Shown here piece by piece: positions 48,601-58,400 of a stretch of DNA of 64,000 nucleotides. The notes under the pieces are model-generated. The model saw only the letters and a list, made by a program, of their open reading frames with translations. It made no database searches and was not told the DNA's origin. Positions within the stretch are counted from its first letter, which is position 1, and every line of letters starts with the position of its first letter. Origin of the DNA: Endomychus coccineus (taxonomy: Eukaryota; Arthropoda; Insecta; Coleoptera; Endomychidae); NCBI GenBank assembly GCA_958510875.1, contig OY294070.1, positions 2,232,001 through 2,296,000 of the forward strand, read 5' to 3'. Made by a program: the position numbers and the translations under genes.

Positions 48601-48711
48601 GGAGTGGTGCTTTGGTTCAAAGGTATCTTCCAACGAATAAGGTATCGTAACATAGAGGAAGAAGTGATAGAAAATCATACGGCTGATGTACCTGACAATT
48701 TGATGCCATGA
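30625..48711 (+). CDS. SLC35F6: SLC35F6-like membrane transporter
   Basis: Seven exons, 30625-30701, 30756-30903, 30964-31117, 31190-31477, 43624-43782, 44830-44984 and 48541-48711, join in phase (all GT-AG) into 383 residues, near the 371 of the human protein. The product belongs to the drug/metabolite-transporter (DMT) family, with ten predicted helices. The first helix begins at residue 6 (LTLALVMVVTGSINTLSTKW). Later helices include SVIIFVGLLSVGFLE, WTGIGFVIIGLIIVGAADF and ISIAFFNFAGISVTKEMSAT. In mammals SLC35F6 is placed in lysosomal and mitochondrial membranes; the substrate is uncertain. Intron 4 is 12.1 kb and packed with satellite and retroelements; intron 6 carries a Helentron fragment. 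The coding sequence is unbroken. Confidence 0.92.
31558..31680 (-). mobile_element. Penelope-like element tail
   Basis: Closely matches the tail at 63785-63930 (AAAGTACTGAGGACC, CCAAGTAGCCATC, AGAGTAAACTAAATTAT). No coding sequence is attached. Confidence 0.6.
31690..32089 (+). pseudogene. LINE fragment (pre-RT region) in SLC35F6 intron 4
   Basis: The frame at 31733-32089 encodes a stretch typical of the linker leading into CR1/Jockey reverse transcriptases: SRSFWTFAKAFGG, PPLIKDDGTLATTPQEKVN, LFYKLFTLSYKLGVYP. It ends abruptly against a Penelope fragment on the other strand. Confidence 0.65.
32046..32750 (-). pseudogene. Penelope-like reverse transcriptase, broken
   Basis: In order on the minus strand: YCLPKIHKPGNS (about 32585), DTLVSFDGLLFTNTPIP (about 32440), MGNPLSPFLANIFV (about 32240) and RYRYVDDIYAI (about 32155). 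These are the fingers-to-palm motifs of Penelope RTs, but stops and frame changes separate them. It is not the same copy as the intact element at 39532. Confidence 0.8.
32822..39531 (+). repeat. 139-bp satellite, about 48 copies
   Basis: Tandem copies starting GGCTGTGATATCTTCG every 139 bp, very uniform. Three diagnostic positions (GAGTTG or GAATTG; GGGCTG...AGAG or GGGTTG...AAAG; GATATGCTG or GATATGGTG) form a recurring pattern of about five to six units, a higher-order repeat. It lies in SLC35F6 intron 4. No ORF or RNA gene was recognised in the unit. Confidence 0.96.
39531..39627 (-). repeat. Left terminal inverted repeat of the Penelope-like element
   Basis: 97 bp, reverse complement of 42139-42235. 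It contains a hammerhead-like core on the minus strand (39582-39624). Confidence 0.88.
39728..42049 (-). CDS. Penelope-like RT with GIY-YIG endonuclease
   Basis: 773 residues, uninterrupted. The N-terminal part has the conserved CRCRDHNLIPNFL and RASLALIRERI blocks. The RT core follows: LRADKGNSTVVMN, RLYGLPKIHKP, LLVSFDVESLFTNVPIP, GAAMGSPLSPIIANIFME, catalytic FRYVDDTFVIW (about residue 425), LPFLDVLV and YRKPTHTDRYL. A linker leads to a C-terminal GIY-YIG endonuclease (CGKVYIGETGRTVATRVKEH, then ALAEHKF). Penelope-like enzymes nick the target and copy element RNA in place. All catalytic residues are visible, so the copy may be active. A short frame at 42267-42046 upstream could be a leader exon, with GTGAGT after it; this is unproven. 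Confidence 0.93.
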   Translation of the reverse strand: MSLLCSLTFLCRCRDHNLIPNFLKISHPINSHSSKNIFKRASLALIRERIKYTRREINFINITLFGLHLELSNTLSASDWLVLDRITYDQADQIRTLNSKRHIQKFNKLLASQRPQHQPSRPTPLVNTVVNLSAHTLTEAEQSVLSKGPNFVFSPKNIPTTSIISAVEASLHKVPHLAADEIRFETAKILRHSKIPKSNCPKPLIQALNSLKSKPDLAILRADKGNSTVVMNRSDYDNKILQHLQTDSYKLLPKDPTSSIERSISQIIRHSSLPDSDKKFLIPHCSKCPRLYGLPKIHKPSVPLRPIVSTIGSPTYKLSRYLSSILKPLVGDSNSFILNSFHFVEKLQTLKVDPCDLLVSFDVESLFTNVPIPDTLSIISQLLPAKNISTDLLPLIDFCLSSTYFQYDGKFYEQSSGAAMGSPLSPIIANIFMEAFEQDAIDSSVLKPKCWFRYVDDTFVIWQHGREKLVPFLNHLNSLHPNIRFTMEVESQGSLPFLDVLVSRQTDGTLGHSVYRKPTHTDRYLNGLSHHHPAQKQSVINSLVHRAVNLSQPQSLKSELKHLSSALLSNNFSHYNIQKAIKKYTSPKIPNRPEPETLPPALSTAYLPYIQNITDRISKILKKHNISTRFSTLPKLSQFYKPIKDPLPPLHSEGVYSIPCSCGKVYIGETGRTVATRVKEHERCTRLRDTSRSALAEHKFNTNHQILFEDTKILVRAPNFYQRKILEAIEIQKHPNNLNRDSGYYLPNIWKPILENSTSHMIAQRQGQVPERS
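42139..42235 (+). repeat. Right terminal inverted repeat of the Penelope-like element
   Basis: 97 bp, matches the left end in inverse orientation. Confidence 0.88.
42142..42184 (+). ncRNA. Hammerhead-ribozyme-like motif in the Penelope terminal repeat
   Basis: Core CTGAAGA, a stem GCCACC/GGTTGGC with a bulge, then GAAAC-GTC. It is closed by TGCC/GGCA, with ACGT as a minimal third stem that would need a dimer. One extra T sits before stem II compared with the standard core. Hammerhead motifs are known in Penelope-like elements; activity here is inferred. The mirror copy is at 39582-39624 (-). Confidence 0.5.
42271..43103 (+). repeat. 139-bp satellite, right part (about 6 copies)
   Basis: Continuation of the array after the Penelope insertion. 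Copies decay toward the end (deletions near 43030-43080). Confidence 0.93.
43330..43520 (+). mobile_element. Penelope-like element 3' tail
   Basis: Encodes the GIY-YIG-end segment NDEKSAVAEHILNTGHTI, then the tail TTAGTTTACTCTGATGATGG seen in other copies. Confidence 0.65.
43783..44829. other. SLC35F6 intron 5, no gene
   Basis: AT-rich intron sequence; no element or gene recognised. Confidence 0.55.
44985..45613. other. Left part of SLC35F6 intron 6, no gene
   Basis: A 116-codon frame extends from exon 6 into the intron but has no similarity I recognise. The rest is unassigned. Confidence 0.5.
45614..45890 (-). mobile_element. Penelope-like element 3' end fragment
   Basis: The minus strand carries the GIY-YIG start ([19 protein letters not shown], about 45850-45790). 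This is followed by a hammerhead-like stretch CTGATGATGG...ACCGAAACGTA (45701-45667) and a tail ending near 45614. Confidence 0.65.
46221..47144 (-). pseudogene. Helentron fragment: helicase C-end plus endonuclease
   Basis: An open frame of about 308 codons begins after a TAA at 47145-47147 with QELVYVALSRVTNIEKLYI, the last motif of a Pif1-type helicase. It runs without a break into an exonuclease-endonuclease-phosphatase domain (TFNCQSLNSHKYDL, LLLTETCMA, GGVAIYQ, LILAGDFNINF, GATIDAVFSR). This fusion is the hallmark of Helentron Rep/helicase/endonuclease proteins. Rep and most of the helicase are absent, so it is truncated. The final SDH-like motif is altered (YFSYHKP). Confidence 0.8.
47140..47232 (+). 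repeat. Helentron-associated repeat, copy 1
   Basis: About 90 bp containing TTTCTTGATTCGGTCGTCGC and AAAGCTATATGCAATA; imperfect direct repeat of 47535-47622. Confidence 0.55.
47535..47622 (+). repeat. Helentron-associated repeat, copy 2
   Basis: Same text with TTGATTCGGTCACCGCGCTG and GCTATATGCAATAGCTTA. An inverted relative of the last motif lies near 45990-46010 (GCTATTGCATAGC). Confidence 0.5.
47745..47935 (+). pseudogene. Penelope GIY-YIG fragment in SLC35F6 intron 6
   Basis: Nearly the same as 15490-15610: KDKQTHTVY then [14 protein letters not shown]; truncated after about 190 bp. Confidence 0.7.
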
Positions 48712-51700
48712 ACACAAAAAAAAACACAAAATGACTGAAATGTGGAGGGTCAATTGGTGATATATGAATACCAGACATTATAGCATTAATAGAGAATTTT
48801 CTTAATTATATTTACTTGTAGTACCAAAATTGACGTTTTTGTAATAATTGTCAGAATAATATAAAATGTAATTCCAATATAAATAATAATTATTATTCAA
48901 AGTACATAATTATTTTTGGAGTAGCAGTTATTTTTCGAATTTTTTTCTGTATTTTAGAATATAATTTTTTTTCACATTTTACCGGAAGGTATATGTTCAT
49001 GATTATTATACAATGATCAAAAATGATCAAATGGTCTCTTTCTTTATGAGATTATTTCAACAACTGTTCTTTACGAATCGAGATATTTTAGCATGTTTTG
49101 ATTATTATTGTTGTATTTAGTATTGTTTGATTCAGGGACTATGAACACTAATAATAATTAAAGAATTTTTGTGATTATATAGTTATAGTTAAAATGAAAA
49201 TATTTTGTTTATTATATTTTATTATTGTACCACATTTATTCTGATTAAAGTTTGATAAAATTGTTTTTTTCATTTCTAATGCGAGGTGATGATAAAAAAT
49301 TGTAGATCAAACCGATACAGAGATTCTGAAGTAAACATTTCTCGGGAAATGGACATTTTAGTAGATTTTCCGTTATTATAAGAGTTGGGCTCTGTTAATC
49401 GAAGATTATGCTCTCTAAAGTGATCCGTTACAATACCGAAGTGCAATGCATGAATGAATATCAAACTTAATCGTTATGGCATAAGTTCATGATAGAAAAA
49501 TAAGATATCTACTCAATTGAACTCAAAATCGCTTACCTTTAGTCTCGATGTCTCACATTTTGATTGGCACAGACTTGATATTTTCTCATACGAGTGTTCA
49601 ATCCTGAAAAATACAATTTTTATAAGTGTTTCATTAGAGATGACTCAGTTCTAATTTAGTTTCCAACTGCTATAAAGCTAATATTTGACATAGTTATACA
49701 TATTTGTAACGCTTACAGTATGAAAAAAAAATTAGTTTACCTCTTGCATGAATTGGAAAGTGTATCGTAAAATATGGTGGGTAAGTCTTGAACATTTTTC
49801 TGATACGGAGATTCGTTTACGAAATATTAATTTTTAAAGAAACCTACCAGCTAAACGGTTATTTTGGAATATCTGAACGGTATTGAACATTCTATCGTTC
49901 CACCCTTTACTATGTGATACGAAATTAAACCTTACTATGTTGATATCACTCTTATATATAACTACCATTTTCGTAATTAAATACCGTCTGAAGATAGCGT
50001 AAGGACGCTTAAACTCGAGTAACAAAAGTGATATCAAGTGTTTGATTTTACAATTTGTATAGTATTGAAAATAGTACAGTATTAAATATAGAAACTAAAA
50101 TAATCACAACTAAGCAGGCTACTGGTTCACTAATAATAATCGAGCAACTTATGTAGTTAGGTCTGTATAAAGTTCATAGAAGCTCCATAATAAGTCTTAA
50201 TTAAAACATCTTTACTCATACCTATTTATGGCCGTTGTACTCACTACGAAACTACACTGCGCGTCATCCAACACGCAGATAAGACCAAGACCTGACTGGC
50301 ACTATAATACTGTCTACATGTATGAATTTAGCTACCAGTCATGTACATCTTAAAAATTATTCATTGCCCCCTCTACAGAATAGTATGTGGGTGAGTTTGA
50401 AGCTCCTCTTTAGTTTAAATGCCTTGTGGTGATCTATAAATGGTCGATGCTCTTCGAAAACTAGTCGATTAATACATCATAGAATAAATATAGTATTCTG
50501 TAATTCAGCTTTGAACGTTTCCGGGTAGACTCGGCCATTAGTAGTTGTTCTATGGAGCAGACAGACTATGGTCAACATACTTTCAACAGCCAGACATGGT
50601 TGTTCTGACTTCTGAGATGCAGACTAGACGCATATGCATTGAACAATTCCTCCTGATGCCTTTAATAAACTTTAGTAGAATTCCAATGGATGTCTCTTCT
50701 CTCAACGTTCCACTGCTGGTTCACACACGATGCACATTATAGACAAAAGATATAAGTAAAACCAGAGAGTTAGAATAGGAAACGCTGTTCGCATTCAATA
50801 CGCCAGATATGAACGATAGCTCTAGGTGAAAATTATACCACCACCAATATGGCGGCATATGCAAAGCCTGACTACAGAAATTTCTTCCGCAACCTTCTGA
50901 AATTTCATAACATCAGTTACATGAACCTCTTGAAATGTAGTCATTTTCCCAAATTTCATACGGGGTAAGTACGGAAAAATAGTGAATTTGGTCGATCTCA
51001 TCGATTTCGATATATCTATTCTACCATTAGTTTTCACCTCAGACGTTAAGGCAACATGTCACGGCGTTCCCAAACCCTGAATTTCGGCTATCCCTTAGAT
51101 AAATACGTTACAAAAACGCCTTTCAACGTGATTATTGCACCAGAAATTGGTATCCACAACCTTCTGAGATACCATAGAACAAGTTGTCTCAGTTACATGA
51201 ACGTGAAATATTGGCATCTTCCTCTGGTGTAGTTGAAATATATAAAGAAACGACATTGAGTTAGAATAGGAGACAATGTTAGCATTCAATACACCAAATA
51301 CCAGCGGTATCTCTAGGTGAGATTTATTCCATCATCAATATGGCGGCATTTGCAAAGGCGGACTACAGAAATTTCTTCGAAAAGTCTCTACATGGATATA
51401 GACTGAGCAAATATACAATTTCAAAGAAAGCATTGAATATCTATTATAAACATATTTACTTGGTTACACATTGTATACTTTCCAAATAGTACCATTACCC
51501 AAATACTACAATCCGATCGTATTCATGTTTACATTCTATACACTTACCTATGAAATGTAGCTAATTCCAATATTTCCAGTGGATTCTTTATAACAGCGTC
51601 TTGCTGACTGCAAAAACTACGCGCTGCACATGAAGACACGTTAGAACTATTAAATATTTAAAACAATCACAAATATAGTCTTTAAAATTTATTATAAACT

Positions 51701-52462
51701 ATACGGGAGCGCGACGCACTAGTTAGTTCGAAAGTAGGCAACCGATACATACCGTTTTAAAACAATGGCGCGTCCCCTTCACCCCAACTACCTCAAGAAA
51801 AACAGACTGAAATAATAACCATAGAGGTACAGGTAAAGTATAAAATTCTCAAACTAATGTGTCCGATAATAATACCTACATTATGAATTCAAATATCTAG
51901 ATCTAAAAAATCATGATCTTACATTGTGGTTTAATTTGATTCCATCGTAATGATAGAGATAATACTTACAGTATCTCTATGGCAATAGTAGAGTTGGTAC
52001 TGTGGAAACTGCAAAGATACGACTCTATACTCTATAGCCATATTTTGAATTCGGAATGTCAATTTTTTGTTTTGTTTTTGTAGCAATAATATTCCATTTT
52101 AACCAAAGCCACTGAATTTTTAAGGATCTAGGTAATTGAAAACTATTCAATCAGTAAAATAATTTATTCAACAAAATAAATAATTCTTTATAAAATTAAA
52201 TCAATAAGAGTTCTTTTATATTATAATGTATTATTATCATTATTATTTTTGCAGACAAATGATAAATGTATGTATTTAAGTAAGAATGTATTATTATTAC
52301 TATATTCTTTGAATAAATAAATATGTACAAGGATGTCTGATAAGATGTTTCTCCATTTGCCATTTCTACATATCTCATTGCAGGCCCACAGGAACAGTAT
52401 TTCCAGATTCAGTAATCTCAAGATGAAAGTTGCCAATTCATTCAATGAAATTCAACAGAAAC
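48712..52462. other. Intergenic stretch without recognisable gene
   Basis: The 3' flank of SLC35F6 followed by AT-rich DNA. Short open frames show no family features. Only a diverged repeat at 50765-51390 stands out. Confidence 0.55.
50765..51390. repeat. Diverged direct repeats
   Basis: 50765-50895 and 51257-51390 share GAGTTAGAATAGGA, GCATTCAATAC, CAATATGGCGGCAT and GACTACAGAAATTTCTTC. Intervening parts (CAACCTTCTGA... CAGTTACATGAAC) also recur. Together this suggests a decayed repeat family of about 490 bp. Confidence 0.6.
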
Positions 52463-55400
52463 CTAGCGGTTGGTTTGTTCAATCTCATGTAATTTCATGT
52501 GTTGTTTCAAACTATAGCTTTGCCTACAGGAATAAGTGCATTTGCTACATTTGAAAGGTTTCTTACCTGTAAATAATATCGGATCAATAATATATCGTCG
52601 CTGAGCTAAGAAAACCTCATAAGCGACAAAAATCTATCCTGGTACGAGTGAAGTGGCATTTAGTGAAGTGATATAATCATGTAAGTGTCACTTCCATTTT
52701 ATTGAATTAACGTTTCAAGACATTTTTATGCGTTTTCTGAAAAATTAGACTTTTGTTGCTTCGGTTTTCGTAAATCAGTGGCGATAGCAACCTAAGTCTT
52801 CGGTAAGTTTGACAAACAGGAGATTAGTAATTAATTACAACATAAGAACAAATAGAACGATAAAAACTCACCCATATGTATGTGGATATGAGTTTTCAAG
52901 GAGGAACTTTGCTTGAAGCCCCTACCGCAGTGAGAACATTTGAATGGTCGTTGATCGGTATGTATTTTGGAGTGTTCCGTTAGATGACTTCGTTGAATGA
53001 ACGACTGCCCACATTCGGTACACAAGTAAGGTTTTTCACCTGCAACACGAATTTACCATAATTTTATCATCGAAGGTGTTGCCTAAACAGTTTTTTAGTT
53101 TGTTCTTCCTAAAGGAGACGGCCAAGGGGGAGGCCTGGGGATACTTGTCGGGGCAATTTTTTTCCGTTTCTACATCATATTTGAACTCGTTTACCGGCTT
53201 TTAGAGATTAAAATACCCTTTGCAAGGTTTTTTATGGCTTTTTTCAATGTTTTGGGTTTTTTTCAAGGAAAATGCAGAAAAACTGTTTTTGACCCCAGAA
53301 ATCGACAGTTTATAGTAAATAAACGTCCAAGAAGTCATTCCCGATCGGAAATTGGCAGCTGAATCCCAAAATGGTGTCAGTTTCCTTACATAACGCATCA
53401 TTTTTTATCCATTGGCTGATTTTCGGCAAAATACCTTTTTTTTTTACGGCGTCATATCGGTGTGAGCAGACACACATTTTTTTGCCGATATCTGCGTCTT
53501 TTTACCTCAGCTTTACGATAAAATAAGAATTCTTCTGTATAAATAGATTTTAGAGGTCGAAAAATCGAAAAAACTTTTAAAAAAGACAAAAAACCTATAT
53601 TACTGTACAAAAATCTGCCGTCAGGTCGCTGACAAGTCTTTTTGAGACATATGACCCCGGAATCGGATTCAGCGGGAAATTTTATGATAAGAAAACAGTT
53701 CCCGAACGTCATCCAATGGTTTTTACACTCCATTATACCATTAATTTTACGCCAAAAACCAGGTAAACGTAATTTTCTTCCAATTTAACTTAAAGTTGCA
53801 GAATTTAGAATTGTAAGGATATTTGAATTACTTGGACAATATGCTATTACATTATTTTTTTGAATATTTTGGTGCTTTGTAAAAGCAGTTTGAAAAAAAG
53901 CTTTTTGGTAGCTGCAAATCTAGATTGTTTGAAGTTTGTTTCTTAAAACTTTAAATCGACTAAAATCGTGATAAAAATGACTGATTTTGATGTAAAATTT
54001 CCCAAGCAATCTGATTCTGACAATTTTTCAATCCCACATGATGACCTAGAGCCACAAAATTCAACAAAACGCATAAAATAGGAGGCAAAACAACGAAACC
54101 GAATATAAATTAGTGTAATTTATTAATTTTGTGGCTCCGGGTCATCACGTCGGATTGAAAAATTGTCAAAATCAGAATGCTTGTTTAATTTTACATCAAA
54201 ATCCGTCATTTTCATCACGATTTAAGTCGATTTAAAGTTTTAAGAAACAAACTTCAAACATTAAAAAAAAACGAACTCTCTAGATTTGCTCCTACCAAAA
54301 AGCTTTTTTTCAAACTGCTTTTCCAAAGCACCAACATATTTTTAAAAACAATTCAATAGCATGTTTTCGATCGAAAATTGTCCAAGTAATCCAAATATCC
54401 TACTTACAATTCTAAATTCTGCAACTTTGAGGTCGAAAAAGGTCAAAAATTGGAAGAAAATTACGTTTACCTGGTTTTTGCCGTAAAATTAATGGTATAA
54501 TGGAGTGTAAAAGCTGTGGGATGACGTTCGGGAACGGTTTTCTTATCGTAAAATTTCCCGCTGAATCCGATTCCGGGGTCATATGTCCCAAAAAAAAGTG
54601 TCAACGACCTGACGACAGTTTTTTGTACAGTAATATCGATTTTTTGACGTTTTTTCGATTTTCCGACCTCTAAAATCCATTTAGTCCGGAGAATTCTCAT
54701 TTTATCGTAAAGCTGAGGTAAAAACACGCAGATTTTGCCGAAAATCAGCCAATGGATAGAAAATGATGCGTTATTTAAGGAAACTGACACCATTTTGGGA
54801 TTCAGCGGCCAATTTCCGATCGGAATGACTTCTTGGACGTTTATTTATTACAAAATGTCGATTTCTGGGGTCAAAACCAGTTTTTTTACATTTTCGTTGA
54901 AAAACAACCCGAAAAATTGAAAAAATCCATAAAAAACTTTTTAAAGGGTATTTTAATCTCTAAATGCCGGTAAACGAGTTCAAATACGATGTAGAAACGG
55001 AAAAAAATTGCCCCCCGACCCCCTCCCCCCTTGGCCGTCTCCTTTAATTTAGAATTGCCCAATTACTGAAAGATGATGAGTAAAACTTTTGAATTTCATT
55101 GAATCATTTGAAAGTAATGGCTCTAATTTGGTTAGTTGATATGTATTGTTATGATTTCATTTCCTAAACAATAAAATGATAAAATTAGAACTTACCGAAC
55201 ATTGAAAATCAGAAAAGATTAATAAAAAGATATTATATGGAAGTAAATACAATGTTAAAAGTTAAATAATAGTTAGTAGAATATAATGAACAATGTAAAA
55301 CATAATAAACAACAATGTAATTAGAATAAAAGTGAAAAACAAGAACTTCAGTGAAAGTGAATAAACGTACAGTGTTACGAAGGCAGAAATCATAATTAAA

Positions 55401-58400
55401 ATGATTACAAAAACTATCATGAGATAGCACAAACTATTGAAAAATGTTGTAGATATAAGTTAGGATTAGTAAATTTGAATTATATAATGTTAAAGAAATG
55501 TTATATTATGTATTAGTTTTTAATAAGGGCAACTGTCAAATTTATAATAATTATAGGAATAATCATATTAATAACCTAATCATAGGTTATCTTATACCAA
55601 AGTGTGTGGAAAAATGTAGGCAATATGAATTTAAAAAGAAGGAATCAGCATCATTTAAAAAAGTTGAAAATCTCCAATAATTAAAAATTTAAAGAATACT
55701 AAATTCTGATTGGTCGATGCAATTTTATAGACGTCAGATTAGTAACAATGTAAAAGCTCTGTCAGTTTTAACAATCAACAAAGCATTCTTGATAGTTAAA
55801 CTAAGCACCTCATTGGTTATTTTTGAAAATACTTGGCGTCCTTTTTTGAAGGCCTATAAAAGGCATCTAAAGACAAGCCACGTTAGTTAGCCATCAACAT
55901 CTGAAGAGTCAAGATACTCAAGCTACTTAAAAGATTTCCATAACCTTAGTTTTGGATAAACATCGGTGAACCCAAGTGTTCCAGTAGCTTCATAAGGTTG
56001 AAAGTAACCGAAGCAAATAAGTAATTTATACAAATCAAGTAGTATTCCCAGTCTTCGAACAAAGTTTTTAAAAGTTATAACCATAATTCACAAGTAGCAT
56101 CGTATAATAGTTAGTCTTCGACAACGTTCCAATACATCATTTAAGGTTTTATATCTTTTGAAAAAGAATAAGACAAGTTAACAATTATCAACAGTTCCTG
56201 ATTTCTAAAGAAGTAACCACATTGTTTACATGTGATTTGTGTACCTACGGGTAAAGTGAATTACCAAATCAATAAGAAAATCAAGCCAAGTGAACATTGC
56301 CTACATTTTTTAAAACATATTCTTGGATATAAACTAAACGTAATTTGTTATTTCTCCATTGTATTATTATCTGAAAGAAAGATTGTAGATTATAACATTG
56401 TAAACAAATATAAATAGTAAATAATTGTGAGGTTAGATCATAGATCTATTTGAACATAAAATTGTTAAAATTAATATTCGAGATAAAAAAATAGTCATAG
56501 AAATTTAAATATAAAAGTTTTTAACATTCAAAGAACATTGTGTTTAATTCCATAGATATAAAATAAAAAGGTAAAAGTTCATTATTCAAATTATTAGATT
56601 ATTCAAATCAAAACAAACATAAGATTTAAAATACAAATAAAAGCTAGCCGGTAGAATTCAAAACATTGAAATATTCAAATCAATATTCGAATTAATAATT
56701 AAATAATAAACTCATAAGAGTTTAGTTAATAATTGTCACCACAACGTGGGGCAAAAATAAATCAAAAGACCTTTTTTTAACAATTGGCGCCCAACGTGGG
56801 GCAAAATAATTTCAAAAGACTTTTTTATAACAGTATATACCACCCAAACAAAACAATCGAAATTGACTTGCCTGTATGTCGCCTCATGTGTAGTTTCAAT
56901 TCAGTTTTCCTGCAAAACGTCTTCTTGCAAACTACACAAACTTCTGGACGACCCACATGCAATCTCATATGTATATTCAACACACTCGATTGAGCGAAAG
57001 CCTAAAAACAATCTCAATGTATATCTGAGAATCAGTAAAACAAATAAACCAAGCAATGAATGGATTACAATAGGAATTATCAAATCATGTAAAACGAAAC
57101 ATCTATTATACGCTAAATTCAAAAAATCGCCACACAATGAAGTATACAGGATGGTCCAGTTTATATCATCAAAATTTCACCAGCCAATAGTTTATCGAAA
57201 AATAAAGTTAGTTTGTATGATAAACTATGGTCGAAGAAGGCTTCGTTTTCGAGAAACAGGGTGTTGAAATTGAAAAAAAAATTTTTTGCGAATATCTCCG
57301 GAACCGTTTATCGTACAGAAAACAGCTTTCGTAAGCATTCTCTACTCATAGTAAGCTATGTTCTGTGAGATAAAAATTTTTTTTTTAGTCACCATTGGTA
57401 AAGATTTTGAAGGGGTAGTGGGTGTTTTTCTCCTCAATTTCTACGCCACGGGAAAAAGTACGGTTTTGAGACAACCATTTGAACCGCCAATGTTTTCTAC
57501 ACAAAAAAGTACTCTTGGTCATAAGCTCTAAAGTTGACCATTTTCGAGAAAAATCAACTTTTATGTTGAAAAACATGGTCAATTCTTGAAATAAAATTTA
57601 TTTTTTACTAATTAAACAAAATTTATTCAAACGTTAGAACAAGTAGTAACAAAATCAAAAAATTAACCATGTTTTTCAACATAAAAGTTGATTTTTCTCG
57701 AAAACGGTCAACTTTGGAGCTTATAACCAAGTACCTTTTTTGTGTAGAAAACATTGGCGGTTCAAATGGTTGTCTCAAAACCATACTTTTTCCATTGGCG
57801 TAGAAGTTGGGGAGGAAAACACCCACTACCTCTTCAAAATCTTCACCAATATGATCGCACAGAACATAGCTTACTATGAGTAGAAAATGCTTACAAAAGC
57901 TGTTGTCTGTAATATAAACGGTTCCAAAGATATTCGCAAAAAATGAATTTTTTTTTTCAATTTCAACACCCTCCTGTATCAAGAAAACGAAGCCTTCTTC
58001 GACCATAGTTTATCATAAAAACTACCTTTATTTGTCGATAAACTATTGGCTGATGAAATCCAGATGATATAAACTGGACCACCCTATATAAAAGTTATTG
58101 TAATAGGTACCTTCAAAAATAAGTTGAGGTCGGTAATAAAACTGGCCAAGGAAAACTATTATAATTATAAAAATAAAGTAGAGGATATGTTAAAAACTCA
58201 AAAAAATGATGGAACTTCGTTATTGAAAAAGTAAATGGTAAAATAACAAAAAGAAAAATTGAAAGGCTATGGTTACGAAAATTCAACCAAAGCTTATTTT
58301 TTCGATCTGTAAATGTGTGGCTCTCACCTTCGTGCAAAATTTACACTTGTACGGTTTTTGACCGGTGTGCGTTCGCTCGTGGACCACCATCTGGCTTCTG

